This document shows positions 40,127-51,212 of a stretch of DNA of 64,000 nt, in pieces. The notes beneath the pieces were generated by a model. It saw nothing but the letters and a program-made list of their open reading frames with translations. It was not told where the DNA came from and made no database searches. The stretch is from Adiantum capillus-veneris (Eukaryota > Streptophyta > Polypodiopsida > Polypodiales > Pteridaceae): the NCBI GenBank assembly GCA_014529385.2, contig CM043963.1:77737412-77801411 (forward strand). Direction: 5' to 3'. How positions within the stretch are numbered: position 1 is the first letter of the stretch; each line of letters begins with the position of its first letter. The position numbers and the translations under genes are program-made.

Positions 40127-41970
40127 TCTTTGACATAAATCATGTACGCAGAAACTGAGCTCTTCATTGATTTATCAAAAGAAAGAGGATTTACAAGTGG
40201 AATAGTGCGACCACGCTCACTAGCATCTACATACATGTTCTTTCCCCTGTAGGTGAAGTAAATTCTCCTTTCAGGGAACTTCATGTTGGCAGCCATGCGA
40301 TCAAACCATGGTGCCCCTAGGATAACATCCTGATGTTGGAGGGGAGAGATGAAGAAGTCTTCTTTGTCGACATAGCTTTGGACATGAAGCCTCAACTTCC
40401 CAATCAAGGGAGTAACGGAGGCTTGTTGTCCCTTGAAAGCTGCATTAGCTGTTACTATATCTCCCATCTCAAAAGCTTGAATGCCCAACTTGGTGGCCAA
40501 CTCTATTGATATGAAGTTGAGAGTAGAGCCAGGGTCAAACAAGATGAAGGCATCATGCTCTCGTACCTTTCCCCAAGCATAGGAGAGTGATGATCCTTTG
40601 CAATGAGCATCCTCTTTTGGAGCTTCGATGGTGGAAGCCCTAGGAGTCTCATTGCGAGTATTCTTCTTGGGGCAAGAACGATAGCCATGTCCTTGCTCCC
40701 CACACTTGAAACACTTATGGTCCTTGCGAAAAGCTTCAAGCTCTTCAGGAGAGAGTTTGTTTTTACCTTTGTAAACTCCCTTCTCCTTGGACCGATTGTT
40801 GTTGTTGTTGTTGGAAGTGCCTTGGGAATTATTTTGAGCATTGGATTTCCCCTTTGCATCATTTTTATCTTTGTTTTCCATGGGCTTGACATTACGTCTA
40901 GCCCCTTGATGGAAATTGATGCGTGAAGCAACCATGGTGTGGTGGATTACTTCGGTAATAGTACCGGGCCATTGAGAGTTGATATATTCGGCCATCTCTT
41001 CAGGTAATCCCGCACAGAATTGTTGTCTTTGCTCGGCAAAGTCTATCTTTTGAAAGACAGTAGCTTTGAGATGTAAATCCCAAAACTTATCTACATACTT
41101 GTTGATAGACTCATGAGAGAGGAGCTTCAAGCCGCGCCATTCGGTAAGAACTTTATCTTCAGTATCGCTTGGAAGAAATTGCTTCATGATGGAAAATCCT
41201 AGAGTTTTCCATGTCTTTGGGGCTTCTCCATTGCCACGAAGGCTAGCCCACCATTGACGAGCTGATTTTTGGAAGTGCATAGCTACATGGCGTAGCTTGG
41301 AGGACTCTGTGAAGCCCTCGTCCCCAAAGGCCGCATCAAATTGCTGGATGAAGGCCAACACTTTGTCGGTAGCACCAAAGGTGCCATCGTAGGTGAGAAA
41401 AGAGATACTCTTTCCTCCCTCCTTGAACTTCTTTAGCTTTTGTGACCTTCGCCATGCAGGAAATGATTTGCGATGCCCTCCCCTCTTGTATTCTCTAGGA
41501 GAATAGCCATAACTTTCATCGGAAGAGAAGGAAGGTGAAGAAGAAGGAGAAGAGGGTGACCTCTTCCTAGCCCTTTTCTTCCTTTGTTTCCTCTCTTGCC
41601 TTTGAGAGTGATGAGGAGAAGGACTATGGGTTGCTCTTTTCCTCTTAGGAGGAGTAGGCGATCGTCTAGACCGCCTTCTTCGTGGAGCCACATCTTCAGA
41701 AGAACTTAGACTTTCATTGCTTTCTTTCTCTTTGGATTCCTCCTCTCGAATGGGAGAGAGTCTTCTTTTGGGGGTCTCTTCAAGAGGCCTCCTAAGCTCT
41801 CTCTCCTCTTGGAGAGGAAGGGAAATTCCATAGGCACGAAGTTGTTGAGTAACTTCGGCTTGCAAGGTAGGGTTGCCCATAGCTTGTTGCAACCTAGTCA
41901 CAAGATAATTCACAAACATGGGAGCATCATCATTAGCACCGGCCTTCATGTGCAAAATCAAAGCTATCAA
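40127..41970 (-). pseudogene. Second, truncated gag-protease copy of the gypsy tandem
   Basis: From ATG 41970 the product is nearly identical to that at 49134-47116, with a handful of amino-acid differences (for example HFQKS against HFHKS and TLGFS against TLGVS). It includes the CCHC knuckle CFKCGEQGHGYRSCP and the protease site LFDPGSTLNF. Homology ends at codon KE near 40127. The frame runs on into unrelated sequence to about 40048, past the hairpin and MITE edge. No pol follows. Confidence 0.9.
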
Positions 41971-42404
41971 TGTTCATTCTACTCTCTTGATTATTGTCAG
42001 CCATGTTAACAAAATTTTATGTATGTACTTAGTGTATGCTTTGGCAATTCAAAACCTTAGTTGCCACTCCTCTTAGCCTTTGAAAATCGTCTCTTAAGTA
42101 TCTACACCCACGGCTCAAAGTGGTTAATTATAGAGAGTAGAGGAGTAGGTCTAACATAGCAGAGTTGCCAAGGGCTAGCTCCTTTCGGACTTCTTATGGC
42201 TCAATAATGGTAAAGCCGTAGGCAAGTCTAAAAAGACTCCATTATTAAGTCCAAAGCTCCCGAGGTGTGCACCATCCCCCACATAGTGGGCTTAACAAAA
42301 CCGGTATTAGATCCCAGTTCCACTTACTCTATTATAATTAACAACATCAACCATTTATAGGCTACTTAAGGACCTCTCTTCTTAAGCAAGAAAAGAGAAA
42401 CCAA

Positions 42405-42418
42405 ATGCTCTGATACCA
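42405..42418 (-). promoter_or_regulatory. Primer binding site, second copy
   Basis: Minus-strand TGGTATCAGAGC, one base inside the LTR end, complementary to the 3' end of initiator Met tRNA. Confidence 0.85.
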
Positions 42419-42419
42419 A

Positions 42420-44044
42420 TGTAATGGAATTTGCCTATTCAATTTGAGAATAGCGGAATTTAATGAGAGTACTTTCAAGAAATGATTTTGTGAGCATAGC
42501 GGGTAGACATAATTGAAGATAGCAACATAATCATAGAAATTAGTTAACTTGGCATAGACAATACTTTTGCAAGAGAGAGAGTTTAGAGAACATGACAACA
42601 ATTGAGGACCGGATTTATGTGGAGCCGGTCCCCCCTCCAATAGGCATTTGTATTATGATTTCTCCCATAAAGAGAGACTTGTTACAATACAGTCTTTGTG
42701 TTCCTTGTGACCTAGGTGATGCCATGAAGATGGAAGGCTTCATGCACCACAAACATAACATAAACTTGAAGAAAGCTTTAACTATCCCAAGCCTCAGTCC
42801 CAAGACCTCAAACACCTTCGAAGGTGGAGAGAGCTAGCAGGGAATGAGGGTAGGGAAGAGGAAGAAGAAACATTTCGTAGGAGAAAGAATTAGTTCCTCA
42901 CTTATCATACTCTTGTTGCTAGCATACATAATAGCATAGTAATGAAGAAGAAGGATATGGCAAGCTTAAGCATTGAAGCATGGCTCTTGGTTGGATTTGC
43001 ACTCCATAGCCAAGAGTGTTGGTGTAGGCTCCCAACCTCTACTTGCTTGGAGAGGGAGCTCTTGCACTTTGCATATCACACAATGAGAGTGCTTGTGAGT
43101 GTGTGTGGGTGAGTATACCCCCTAGGCACCCCCCTAGCTTGCTTGGGTCGACCCCCCCTTGTAGCTCATGCCTGAAGCTCATTGGACCCCTCCAGGCCTA
43201 GCCAATCACAAGCAAGTGCCATTACAAGTAACATGGGTAGCCTTGGGACAAGTGTCCCCCTTTCCCCTTTGAGAGAGAGGACTTGATAAATGCTAAAACA
43301 ATTAGATAATTCATGTAATTTATCATTGGACCCCTTTGAAGCCTAGCCAATAGGCTTCAAGCAACACATGAAGGTAACATGGGTAGGGGCCTGACATGTG
43401 TCCTTGCTGCCTCTTCAAGTTGGGCTTCCCTTGTGTGTGTGAGTGGGTGTTCTCTCTCTAGCCCCTAGAAAAAGGGCTCGCCCCCCCTCTTGTAGGAATG
43501 CTTTTGAATTTTAGGTGATCAAGTACCTTACTCACCAAGCATGACAAAGCACTTGAACTAGGGGGTGTTCCCACAAGCATCTCAGGCAAGCTTCTCAAGG
43601 CACCTCAAGTACTTTAATCATGCAGCAAGTCAAGCACCTCAAGCATGGAGCCAGTCAAGCACCTCAAGCATCTTAATCAAGCACCTCAAGCATGAAAAAC
43701 ACCTCAAGCATGACAAGCACCTCAAGCATGACAAGCACCTCGAGCTTGGGCCGGGTTCCCACCTCAAGCTCAGCCCTAGCTTACTTAAGGTCAAAGGACT
43801 TTTACACACATTTATTGGAGGTCTTCAATGAAGCTAACCCTAAGGTCTTATGCTCCATTGGTTAGCCTTGCTCTTTGATAGACCATCTCCCTTTTGGGCC
43901 CCTTTACCATTGGCCCCGTGTTGAGATAGATCTATAAGCACATACCTATATCTTAACACTTGTTCCCGTTTATTCTCCCACATTAAGTGATCAATTTAAT
44001 ATGAGAAAATCATTTGGGTTAGTTAGATATTAGATTTTATGACA
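42420..44044 (-). repeat. Middle LTR of the gypsy tandem (3' LTR of the full copy)
   Basis: 1625 bases, TGTCATAAAATC at the minus-strand start and TTACA at its end. It is preceded on the minus strand by the purine run AAGAGAGAGGTAA. It contains a local short repeat of the phrase cacctcaagcatgacaag at 43600-43745. Confidence 0.9.
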
Positions 44045-44404
44045 TTACCTCTCTCTTGAAATCATAGTCGTCCTCGACTATGAGGTAGAAAAGATAAAGT
44101 CTTAGTCATTAGTCAATCGTACTTAGCGGGTAAAGGATCCCTTTTTACCCTATGACATCTTTCCAAGATGGATGACTAATCCATTTGGTGCTTGGGAGAC
44201 ATAGCTGCCGCAAGCATGTCTGCTCTTTAGTCCATTTTATTCTCCCAAAGTAGAGTGACAAATTCTACTTGGTGTTTGAGAGACGTCGTCATCACAAACA
44301 TGATTCTAAGCATGCATACTAGTTAAATTTTGTGCACAATTAAAAAGAGGACTAGTCATATAAGACAAAAACATGAGTTATTTAAAAGAAATTTGTACAT
44401 TTGC
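44045..44404. other. 3' untranslated region of the gypsy element
   Basis: No coding sequence. It ends at the polypurine tract AAGAGAGAGGTAA directly before the 3' LTR (minus strand). Confidence 0.6.
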
Positions 44405-45913
44405 TTACTCTAATGTAGCATCGTAAGCATTGACAAGGTTCATACTATCCTTAAGTTGTACTCCTTGCATCCATTTAGCATCTTCAAAAGGATAATTTTT
44501 GAACTTAATAAGATACCGTCGGATAATCTTACCATGTCGTAGTACCTTGTCTTCATGCCGAAGGATAGCTTCGGGTTGTAGCACCTCTTCTTGGTCTTCA
44601 ACTTCGGGAGGGTCTTCAATAATTGGTTCAATTGGTGGCTCTCCTTTGTAGGGCTTAAGTAAGCTTACATGAAAGGCATTGTGTATAAGCCAATGGTTGG
44701 GCAACTTGAGTTGATAAGCCGTCTCATTGATAGGCTTCAAGATTTGGAAAGGACCATAGTATCTTTTTGCTAGTTTAGCATAATACTTTTGATGGCCCGT
44801 AGGATTTTTGCCCGTCGTTTGCCTTAATCGAGCCTTAGGAAACTTGAGTAAGACCCAATCATTTTCTTTGAACATTAAGGCTCTTCTGTGCTTATCAGCA
44901 GCAGCTTTTTGCCTTTGTTGAGAGATGGCTATAGCCTCCCTAATCTTTTGAAAAGATTCTTGTAGGTCACGGCTATACTCATCGGCGGCGAAGATTTTCC
45001 CATGTACTTTCAGTAGCAAGGGACTTTTAGGTCTTCCTTCTATGATCTCGAAAGGTGCTTTGCCCGTAGAAGTATGTACAGTATTATTGTAGGCATACTC
45101 TACTAGCGGTAAATACTTTTCCCATTGTGAGCGTTGATCTACTTCGGTAACATAAGTCTTGAGTAGATCGAGTATCGTAAGATTGGCTATCTCACTTTGG
45201 CCATCCGTTTGTGGGTGATAGGCCGAAGCGAAATTCAATCTTGTTCCTAGATTTTCAAAGAGACCTTTCCAGAAATTACTGGTCATTCTAGGATCTCTAT
45301 CTGACACGATGGTTGTGGGTAATCCATGGTGTTTGAAAATCTGAGATATGAAGAGAGTTGCCATTTGATGTGCCTTAATAGTCTTTTTGACAGGAATAAA
45401 ATGTGCTTGCTTGCTAAACCTGTCGACTATTGTCCATATTCCTGTATTCCCATGGATAGACTTGGGTAATCCAAAGATGAAATCCATGGATATACTCTCC
45501 CATGGTGAATTTGGAATAGGCAATGGCTGGAGTAATCCAGGTTGCTTCCCTCTATCATACTTGGTCTTTTGGCATACTACACATTTTGAAACATAGTCTT
45601 GTATGTCCACTTTCATGGTAGGCCAATAGAAATACGTCTCTATTCCTCGAAGAGTAGGTTGAATACCTCTATGCCCTGCATATGGAGGAGCATGGGATTC
45701 ATACATAACCTTCTCACGAAGGGAATGGGTAACACATAGCCTATTGCCGTGAAGAAGATAACCATCCTGCAAGGTGAATGGTTCCTCTTTCTTCCCCAAA
45801 GCAAGGGCTGACATTATGTCTCTAAAGTCAGGGTTAGTAGCATACTCATCTATCATAGAGGATAGATCATTGCACCGCATTAACTTTTGGTCGTCGTGAA
45901 AGTGCATCGGCAA
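44405..45913 (-). CDS. Integrase with chromodomain-like end (Ty3/gypsy pol, C-terminal part)
   Basis: Integrase inserts the cDNA copy into the genome. The zinc-binding part includes HAPPYAGHRGIQ and CVVCQKTK. The catalytic triad is visible: MDFIFGLP (Asp), VSDRDPRM (Asp) and GQSE (Glu). The C-terminal region has ENDWVLLKFPKARLR, RYYGPFQILKPI and FHVSLLKPYKG. The last 60 residues (LRHEDKVLRHGKIIRRYLIK, then FEDAKWMQG) form a chromodomain-like module, which in chromoviruses guides insertion to marked chromatin. It overlaps the reverse transcriptase frame by 47 bases in another frame, so a one-base change near 45880 separates two halves of what is normally one pol polyprotein. Confidence 0.9.
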   Translation of the reverse strand: MPMHFHDDQKLMRCNDLSSMIDEYATNPDFRDIMSALALGKKEEPFTLQDGYLLHGNRLCVTHSLREKVMYESHAPPYAGHRGIQPTLRGIETYFYWPTMKVDIQDYVSKCVVCQKTKYDRGKQPGLLQPLPIPNSPWESISMDFIFGLPKSIHGNTGIWTIVDRFSKQAHFIPVKKTIKAHQMATLFISQIFKHHGLPTTIVSDRDPRMTSNFWKGLFENLGTRLNFASAYHPQTDGQSEIANLTILDLLKTYVTEVDQRSQWEKYLPLVEYAYNNTVHTSTGKAPFEIIEGRPKSPLLLKVHGKIFAADEYSRDLQESFQKIREAIAISQQRQKAAADKHRRALMFKENDWVLLKFPKARLRQTTGKNPTGHQKYYAKLAKRYYGPFQILKPINETAYQLKLPNHWLIHNAFHVSLLKPYKGEPPIEPIIEDPPEVEDQEEVLQPEAILRHEDKVLRHGKIIRRYLIKFKNYPFEDAKWMQGVQLKDSMNLVNAYDATLE

Positions 45914-47201
45914 CTTGATTGTGCTTACCAGCTATGTGAGCAATATGAAAATTAAATTGCGAAAGAAAATTTGCCCACCTCATTTGTTTGTCAGAAAGCT
46001 TGGTTTGCGTCATGAAATACTTGAGACTTTGGTGGTCGGTTCGTAGGATAAATGGAGTCCCCAATAGGTAGTGCTTCCATGTGTCTAGGGCATGTAGAAC
46101 AGCTAAAATCTCTTTCTCATAAATGCCCAAGACTCGTTCATCACCATTGAGCCTTCGGCTCTCATATGCTATGGTATGCCCTTCTTGAAGCAAAACCGCT
46201 CCAAGGCAATCACCACAAGCATCACATTGGACCTCAAAGGGCTTTGAGAGATCCGGAAGCACAAGGACTGGTTGGGAAGTAAGCTTCTCTTTGAGTTTTT
46301 CAAAAGCATTTTGCTCCTTAGCAGTCCATATAAACTTAACGTTCTTCTTGGTTAAGTCGTGTAGTGGTCCTGCCACTTGAGAGAATTTTGCTATGAAGCG
46401 TCTATAGTATGCACACATACCAATAAAGCTTCTTAGCTCATGTAGATTCCTTGGGTTAGGCCATGATTTTATTACCTCTAACTTTGATGGATCCATACGA
46501 ATACCATCGTGAGAGATAATATGGCCTAGATATTGAATCTCTTGAAGGAAGAATTCACTTTTCTTTTGGTTGAGAAAAAGTTTGTTCTCCCTCAAGGCTT
46601 GAAAAATCACTTGGAGATGTTGCTTATGTTCCTCCAAAGACTTGGAGTAGATGATGATATCATCGAAGAACACTCCAGTGAATTTTCGATATGGTCTAAA
46701 AATTTTCTCCATCAAACGATTGAACGTAGCTGGTGCATTAGTCAAGCCAAAAGGCATGACTAGATATTCATAAAGACCAAATGTTGTGCGAAACGCGGTC
46801 TTTAAGATATCCTCATCCACTATCCTTATTTGATGATAGCCACTCTTAAGGTCAATCCTACTGAAGTAGGTAGAGCCTTGTAGCTTATCAAACAGATCTT
46901 CTACCCGAGGTACGGGAAATCTGTTTTTAATAGTGATATGGTTTAGTGCTCGATAGTCCACACACATACGGTATGTACCATCTTTCTTTTGCACTAAAAG
47001 GACTGGAGAACAAAACGGAGAGGAACTAGGCCTCACCATCCCTTTGTCTACCAGCTCTTGTACTTGCCTCATGATCTCCTCTTGTTGAGCTTGTGAGACT
47101 CGATAAGGAGGTTTGTTAGGCGGTGAGCTGGAGCTCAATACGATGGTCATCATCCCCTCGTTTTGGAGGTAGGTCCATAGGGATATCATCGATGAACACA
47201 T
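45867..47201 (-). CDS. Reverse transcriptase and RNase H (Ty3/gypsy pol)
   Basis: The frame covers the linker PPNKPPYRVSQAQQEEIM, then the reverse transcriptase motifs: RPSSSPFCSPVLLVQKKDG, MCVDYRALN, YFSRIDLKSGYHQIRI, MPFGLTNAPATFNRLM and the catalytic VFFDDIIIYSKS, with both Asp present. RNase H follows (VQCDACGDCLGAVL, YEKEILAVLHAL, LRTDHQSLKYF), ending DALSRRPK. It overlaps the gag-protease frame by 86 bases in another frame. The first 25 or so residues before SSPPNK are out-of-frame sequence, so the true join with gag-protease is near codon SSPP at about 47130. Whether the shift is programmed or a mutation cannot be told from one copy. Confidence 0.9.
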   Translation of the reverse strand: MCSSMISLWTYLQNEGMMTIVLSSSSPPNKPPYRVSQAQQEEIMRQVQELVDKGMVRPSSSPFCSPVLLVQKKDGTYRMCVDYRALNHITIKNRFPVPRVEDLFDKLQGSTYFSRIDLKSGYHQIRIVDEDILKTAFRTTFGLYEYLVMPFGLTNAPATFNRLMEKIFRPYRKFTGVFFDDIIIYSKSLEEHKQHLQVIFQALRENKLFLNQKKSEFFLQEIQYLGHIISHDGIRMDPSKLEVIKSWPNPRNLHELRSFIGMCAYYRRFIAKFSQVAGPLHDLTKKNVKFIWTAKEQNAFEKLKEKLTSQPVLVLPDLSKPFEVQCDACGDCLGAVLLQEGHTIAYESRRLNGDERVLGIYEKEILAVLHALDTWKHYLLGTPFILRTDHQSLKYFMTQTKLSDKQMRWANFLSQFNFHIAHIAGKHNQVADALSRRPKVNAVQ

Positions 47202-49134
47202 CTTGGAATCCTTTTAGAAAAGTAGACAAGTCTAACTCTTCTTGATTCCTATCATTTTCATTTGATGAAACATTATTAGCTTTTAGAGACTCTTTGACAT
47301 AAATCATGTACGCAGAAACTGAGCTCTTCATTGATTTATCAAAAGAAAGAGGATTTACAAGTGGAATAGTGCGACCACGCTCACTAGCATCTACATACAT
47401 GTTCTTTCCCCTGTAGGTGAAGTAAATTCTCCTTTCAGGGAACTTCATGTTGGCAGCCATGCGATCAAACCATGGTGCCCCTAGGATAACATCCTGATGT
47501 TGGAGGGGAGAGATGAAGAAGTCTTCTTTGTCGACATAGCTTTGGACATGAAGCCTCAACTTCCCAATCAAGGGAGTAACGGAGGCTTGTTGTCCCTTGA
47601 AAGCTGCATCAGCTGTTACTATATCTCCCATCTCAAAAGCTTGAATGCCCAACTTGGTGGCCAACTCTATTGATATGAAGTTGAGAGTAGAGCCAGGGTC
47701 AAACAAGATGAAGGCATCATGCTCTCGTACCTTTCCCCAAGCATAGGAGAGTGATGATCCTTTGCAATGAGCATCCTCTTTTGGAGCTTCGATGGTGGAA
47801 GCCCTAGGAGTCTCATTGCGAGTATTCTTCTTGGGGCAAGAACGATAGCCATGTCCTTGCTCCCCACACTTGAAACACTTATGGTCCTTGCGAAAAGCTT
47901 CAAGCTCTTCAGGAGAGAGTTTGTTTTTACCTTTGTAAACTCCCTTCTCCTTGGACCGATTGTTGTTGTTGTTGTTGGAAGTGCCTTGGGAATTATTTTG
48001 AGCATTGGATTTCCCCTTTGCATCATTTTTATCTTTGTTTTCCATGGGCTTGACATTACGTCTAGCCCCTTGATGGAAATTGATGCTTGAAGCAACCATG
48101 GTGTGGTGGATTACTTCGGTAATAGTACCGGGCCATTGAGAGTTGATATATTCGGCCATCTCTTCAGGTAATCCCGCACAGAATTGCTGTCTTTGCTCGG
48201 CAAAGTCTATCTTTTGAAAGACAGTAGCTTTAAGATGTAAATCCCAAAACTTATCTACATACTTGTTGATAGACTCATGAGAGAGGAGCTTCAAGCCGCG
48301 CCATTCGGTAAGAACTTTATCTTCAGTATCGCTTGGAAGAAATTGCTTCATGATGGAAACTCCTAGAGTTTTCCATGTCTTTGGGGCTTCTCCATTGCCA
48401 CGAAGGCTAGCCCACCATTGACGAGCTGATTTGTGGAAGTGCATAGCTACATGGCGTAGCTTGGAGGACTCTGTGAAGCCCTCGTCCCCAAAGGCCGCAT
48501 CAAATTGCTGGATGAAGGCCAACACTTTGTCGGTAGCACCAAAGGTGCCATCGTAGGTGAGAAAAGAGATACTCTTTCCTCCCTCCTTGAACTTCTTTAG
48601 CTTTTGTGACCTTCGCCATGCAGGAAATGATTTGCGATGCCCTCCCCTCTTGTATTCTCTAGGAGAATAGCCATAACTTTCATCGGAAGAGAAGGAAGGT
48701 GAAGAAGAAGGAGAAGAGGGTGACCTCTTCCTAGCCCTTTTCTTCCTTTGTTTCCTCTCTTGCCTTTGAGAGTGATGAGGAGAAGGACTATGGGTTGCTC
48801 TTTTCCTCTTAGGAGGAGTAGGCGATCGTCTAGACCGCCTTCTTCGTGGAGCCACATCTTCAGAAGAACTTAGACTTTCATTGCTTTCTTTCTCTTTGGA
48901 TTCCTCCTCTCGAATGGGAGAGAGTCTTCTTTTGGGGGTCTCTTCAAGAGGCCTCCTAAGCTCTCTCTCCTCTTGGAGAGGAAGGGAAATTCCATAGGCA
49001 CGAAGTTGTTGAGTAACTTCGGCTTGCAAGGTAGGGTTGCCCATAGCTTGTTGCAACCTAGTCACAAGATAATTCACAAACATGGGAGCATCATCATTAG
49101 CACCGGCCTTCATGTGCAAAATCAAAGCTATCAA
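47116..49134 (-). CDS. Gag with zinc knuckle and aspartic protease (Ty3/gypsy)
   Basis: 672 codons from ATG 49134. Gag N-terminus: an Arg/Ser-rich segment (DVAPRRRRSRRSPTPPKR), then the gag core (FLTYDGTFGATDKVLAFIQQ, ARQWWASLRG, SIMKQFLPS). The zinc knuckle CFKCGEQGHGYRSCP has CX2CX4HX4C spacing. Protease: FILFDPGSTLNFISIELA, with DPGS in place of the common D(S/T)GA, and later ILGAPWFDRM. The end KRGDDDHRIELQLTA is followed by TAA, one base out of frame with reverse transcriptase. The leader from the primer site to ATG is about 435 bases without a gene. The product is structurally complete up to the frame change. Confidence 0.9.
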   Translation of the reverse strand: MIALILHMKAGANDDAPMFVNYLVTRLQQAMGNPTLQAEVTQQLRAYGISLPLQEERELRRPLEETPKRRLSPIREEESKEKESNESLSSSEDVAPRRRRSRRSPTPPKRKRATHSPSPHHSQRQERKQRKKRARKRSPSSPSSSPSFSSDESYGYSPREYKRGGHRKSFPAWRRSQKLKKFKEGGKSISFLTYDGTFGATDKVLAFIQQFDAAFGDEGFTESSKLRHVAMHFHKSARQWWASLRGNGEAPKTWKTLGVSIMKQFLPSDTEDKVLTEWRGLKLLSHESINKYVDKFWDLHLKATVFQKIDFAEQRQQFCAGLPEEMAEYINSQWPGTITEVIHHTMVASSINFHQGARRNVKPMENKDKNDAKGKSNAQNNSQGTSNNNNNNRSKEKGVYKGKNKLSPEELEAFRKDHKCFKCGEQGHGYRSCPKKNTRNETPRASTIEAPKEDAHCKGSSLSYAWGKVREHDAFILFDPGSTLNFISIELATKLGIQAFEMGDIVTADAAFKGQQASVTPLIGKLRLHVQSYVDKEDFFISPLQHQDVILGAPWFDRMAANMKFPERRIYFTYRGKNMYVDASERGRTIPLVNPLSFDKSMKSSVSAYMIYVKESLKANNVSSNENDRNQEELDLSTFLKGFQDVFIDDIPMDLPPKRGDDDHRIELQLTA

Positions 49135-49568
49135 TGTTCATTCTACTCTCTTGATTATTGTCAGCCATGTTAACAAAATTTTATGTATGTACTTAGTGTA
49201 TGCTTTGGCAATTCAAAACCTTAGTTGCCACTCCTCTTAGCCTTTGAAAATCGTCTCTTAAGTATCTACACCCACGGCTCAAAGTGGTTAATTATAGAGA
49301 GTAGAGGAGTAGGTCTAACATAGCAGAGTTGCCAAGGGCTAGCTCCTTTCGGACTTCTTATGGCTCAATAATGGTAAAGCCGTAGGCAAGTCTAAAAAGA
49401 CTCCATTATTAAGTCCAAAGCTCCCGAGGTGTGCACCATCCCCCACATAGTGGGCTTAACAAAACCGGTATTAGATCCCAGTTCCACTTACTCTATTATA
49501 ATTAACAACATCAACCATTTATAGGCTACTTAAGGACCTCTCTTCTTAAGCAAGAAAAGAGAAACCAA
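49135..49568. other. Leader of the gypsy element
   Basis: Untranslated region between primer site and gag start; no coding sequence seen. The same sequence lies at 41971-42404 in the second copy. Confidence 0.6.
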
Positions 49569-49582
49569 ATGCTCTGATACCA
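49569..49582 (-). promoter_or_regulatory. Primer binding site, full copy
   Basis: Minus-strand TGGTATCAGAGC next to the 5' LTR, matching initiator Met tRNA. Confidence 0.85.
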
Positions 49583-49583
49583 A

Positions 49584-51212
49584 TGTAATGGAATTTGCCT
49601 ATTCAATTTGAGAATAGCGGAATTTAATGAGAGTACTTTCAAGAAATGATTTTGTGAGCATAGCGGGTAGACATAATTGAAGAAAAATAGCAACATAATC
49701 ATAGAAATTAGTTAACTTGGCATAGACAATACTTTTGCAAGAGAGAGAGTTTAGAGAACATGACAACAATTGAGGACCGGATTTATGTGGAGCCGGTCCC
49801 CCCTCCAATAGGCATTTGTATTATGATTTCTCCCATAAAGAGAGACTTGTTACAATACAGTCTTTGTGTTCCTTGTGACCTAGGTGATGCCATGAAGATG
49901 GAAGGCTTCATGCACCACAAACATAACATAAACTTGAAGAAAGCTTTAACTATCCCAAGCCTCAGTCCCAAGACCTCAAACACCTTCGAAGGTGGAGAGA
50001 GCTAGCAGGGAATGAGGGTAGGGAAGAGGAAGAAGAAACATTTCGTAGGAGAAAGAATTAGTTCCTCACTTATCATACTCTTGTTGCTAGCATACATAAT
50101 AGCATAGTAATGAAGAAGAAGGATATGGCAAGCTTAAGCATTGAAGCATGGCTCTTGGTTGGATTTGCACTCCATAGCCAAGAGTGTTGGTGTAGGCTCC
50201 CAACCTCTACTTGCTTGGAGAGGGAGCTCTTGCACTTTGCATATCACACAATGAGAGTGCTTGTGAGTGTGTGTGGGTGAGTATACCCCCTAGGCACCCC
50301 CCTAGCTTGCTTGGGTCGACCCCCCCTTGTAGCTCATGCCTGAAGCTCATTGGACCCCTCCAGGCCTAGCCAATCACAAGCAAGTGCCATTACAAGTAAC
50401 ATGGGTAGCCTTGGGACAAGTGTCCCCCTTTCCCCTTTGAGAGAGAGGACTTGATAAATGCTAAAACAATTAGATAATTCATGTAATTTATCATTGGACC
50501 CCTTTGAAGCCTAGCCAATAGGCTTCAAGCAACACATGAAGGTAACATGGGTAGGGGCCTGACATGTGTCCTTGCTGCCTCTTCAAGTTGGGCTTCCCTT
50601 GTATGTGTGAGTGGGTGTTCTCTCTCTAGCCCCTAGGAAAAGGGCTCGCCCCCCCTCTTGTAGGAATGCTTTTGACTTTTAGGTGATCAAGTACCTTACT
50701 CACCAAGCATGACAAAGCACTTGAACTAGGGGGTGTTCCCACAAGCATCTCAGGCAAGCTTCTCAAGGCACCTCAAGTACTTTAATCATGCAGCAAGTCA
50801 AGCACCTCAAGCATGGAGCCAGTCAAGCACCTCAAGCATCTTAATCAAGCACCTCAAGCATGAAAAAAACCTCAAGCATGACAAGCACCTCAAGCATGAC
50901 AAGCACCTCGAGCTTGGGCCGGGTTCCCACCTCAAGCTCAGCCCTAGCTTACTTAAGGTCAAAGGACTTTTACACACATTTATTGGAGGTCTTCAATGAA
51001 GCTAACCCTAAGGTCTTATGCTCCATTGGTTAGCCTTGCTCTTTGATAGACCATCTCCCTTTTGGGCCCCTTTACCATTGGCCCCGTGTTGAGATAGATC
51101 TATAAGCACATACCTATATCTTAACACTTGTTCCCGTTTATTCTCCCACATTAAGTGATCAATTTAATATGAGAAAATCATTTGGGTTAGTTAGATATTA
51201 GATTTTATGACA
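49584..51212 (-). repeat. 5' LTR of the gypsy element
   Basis: 1629 bases, near-identical to 42420-44044. The only indel seen is four extra A near 49683. Begins TGTCATAAAATC at 51212 and ends TTACA at 49584 on the minus strand. Confidence 0.9.

Larger units (their letters stand above)
40127..51212 (-). mobile_element. Young Ty3/gypsy element in tandem: LTR - internal - LTR - truncated internal
   Basis: On the minus strand: LTR 51212-49584, full internal region 49583-44045, LTR 44044-42420, then a second internal region from 42419 that breaks off at 40127 inside the protease part. The block 40127-44044 repeats 47291-51212 with an offset of 7164 and very few differences. Both copies of the primer site read TGGTATCAGAGC (initiator Met). 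The LTRs differ by about four substitutions and one 4-base indel as counted by eye, so the element is young. It lies against the truncated 3' LTR of the older gypsy element at about 51.5 kb. Confidence 0.9.

Noticed and set aside
40503-41693. Antisense and alternative frames over gag (also at 47667-48857)
   Set aside because: They shadow the gag-protease frame and repeat in both copies only because the DNA is duplicated.
43600-43745. CRISPR-like short repeat array (cacctcaagcatg)
   Set aside because: The units are adjacent or irregularly spaced, with no unique spacers, and lie in an LTR of a eukaryotic element.
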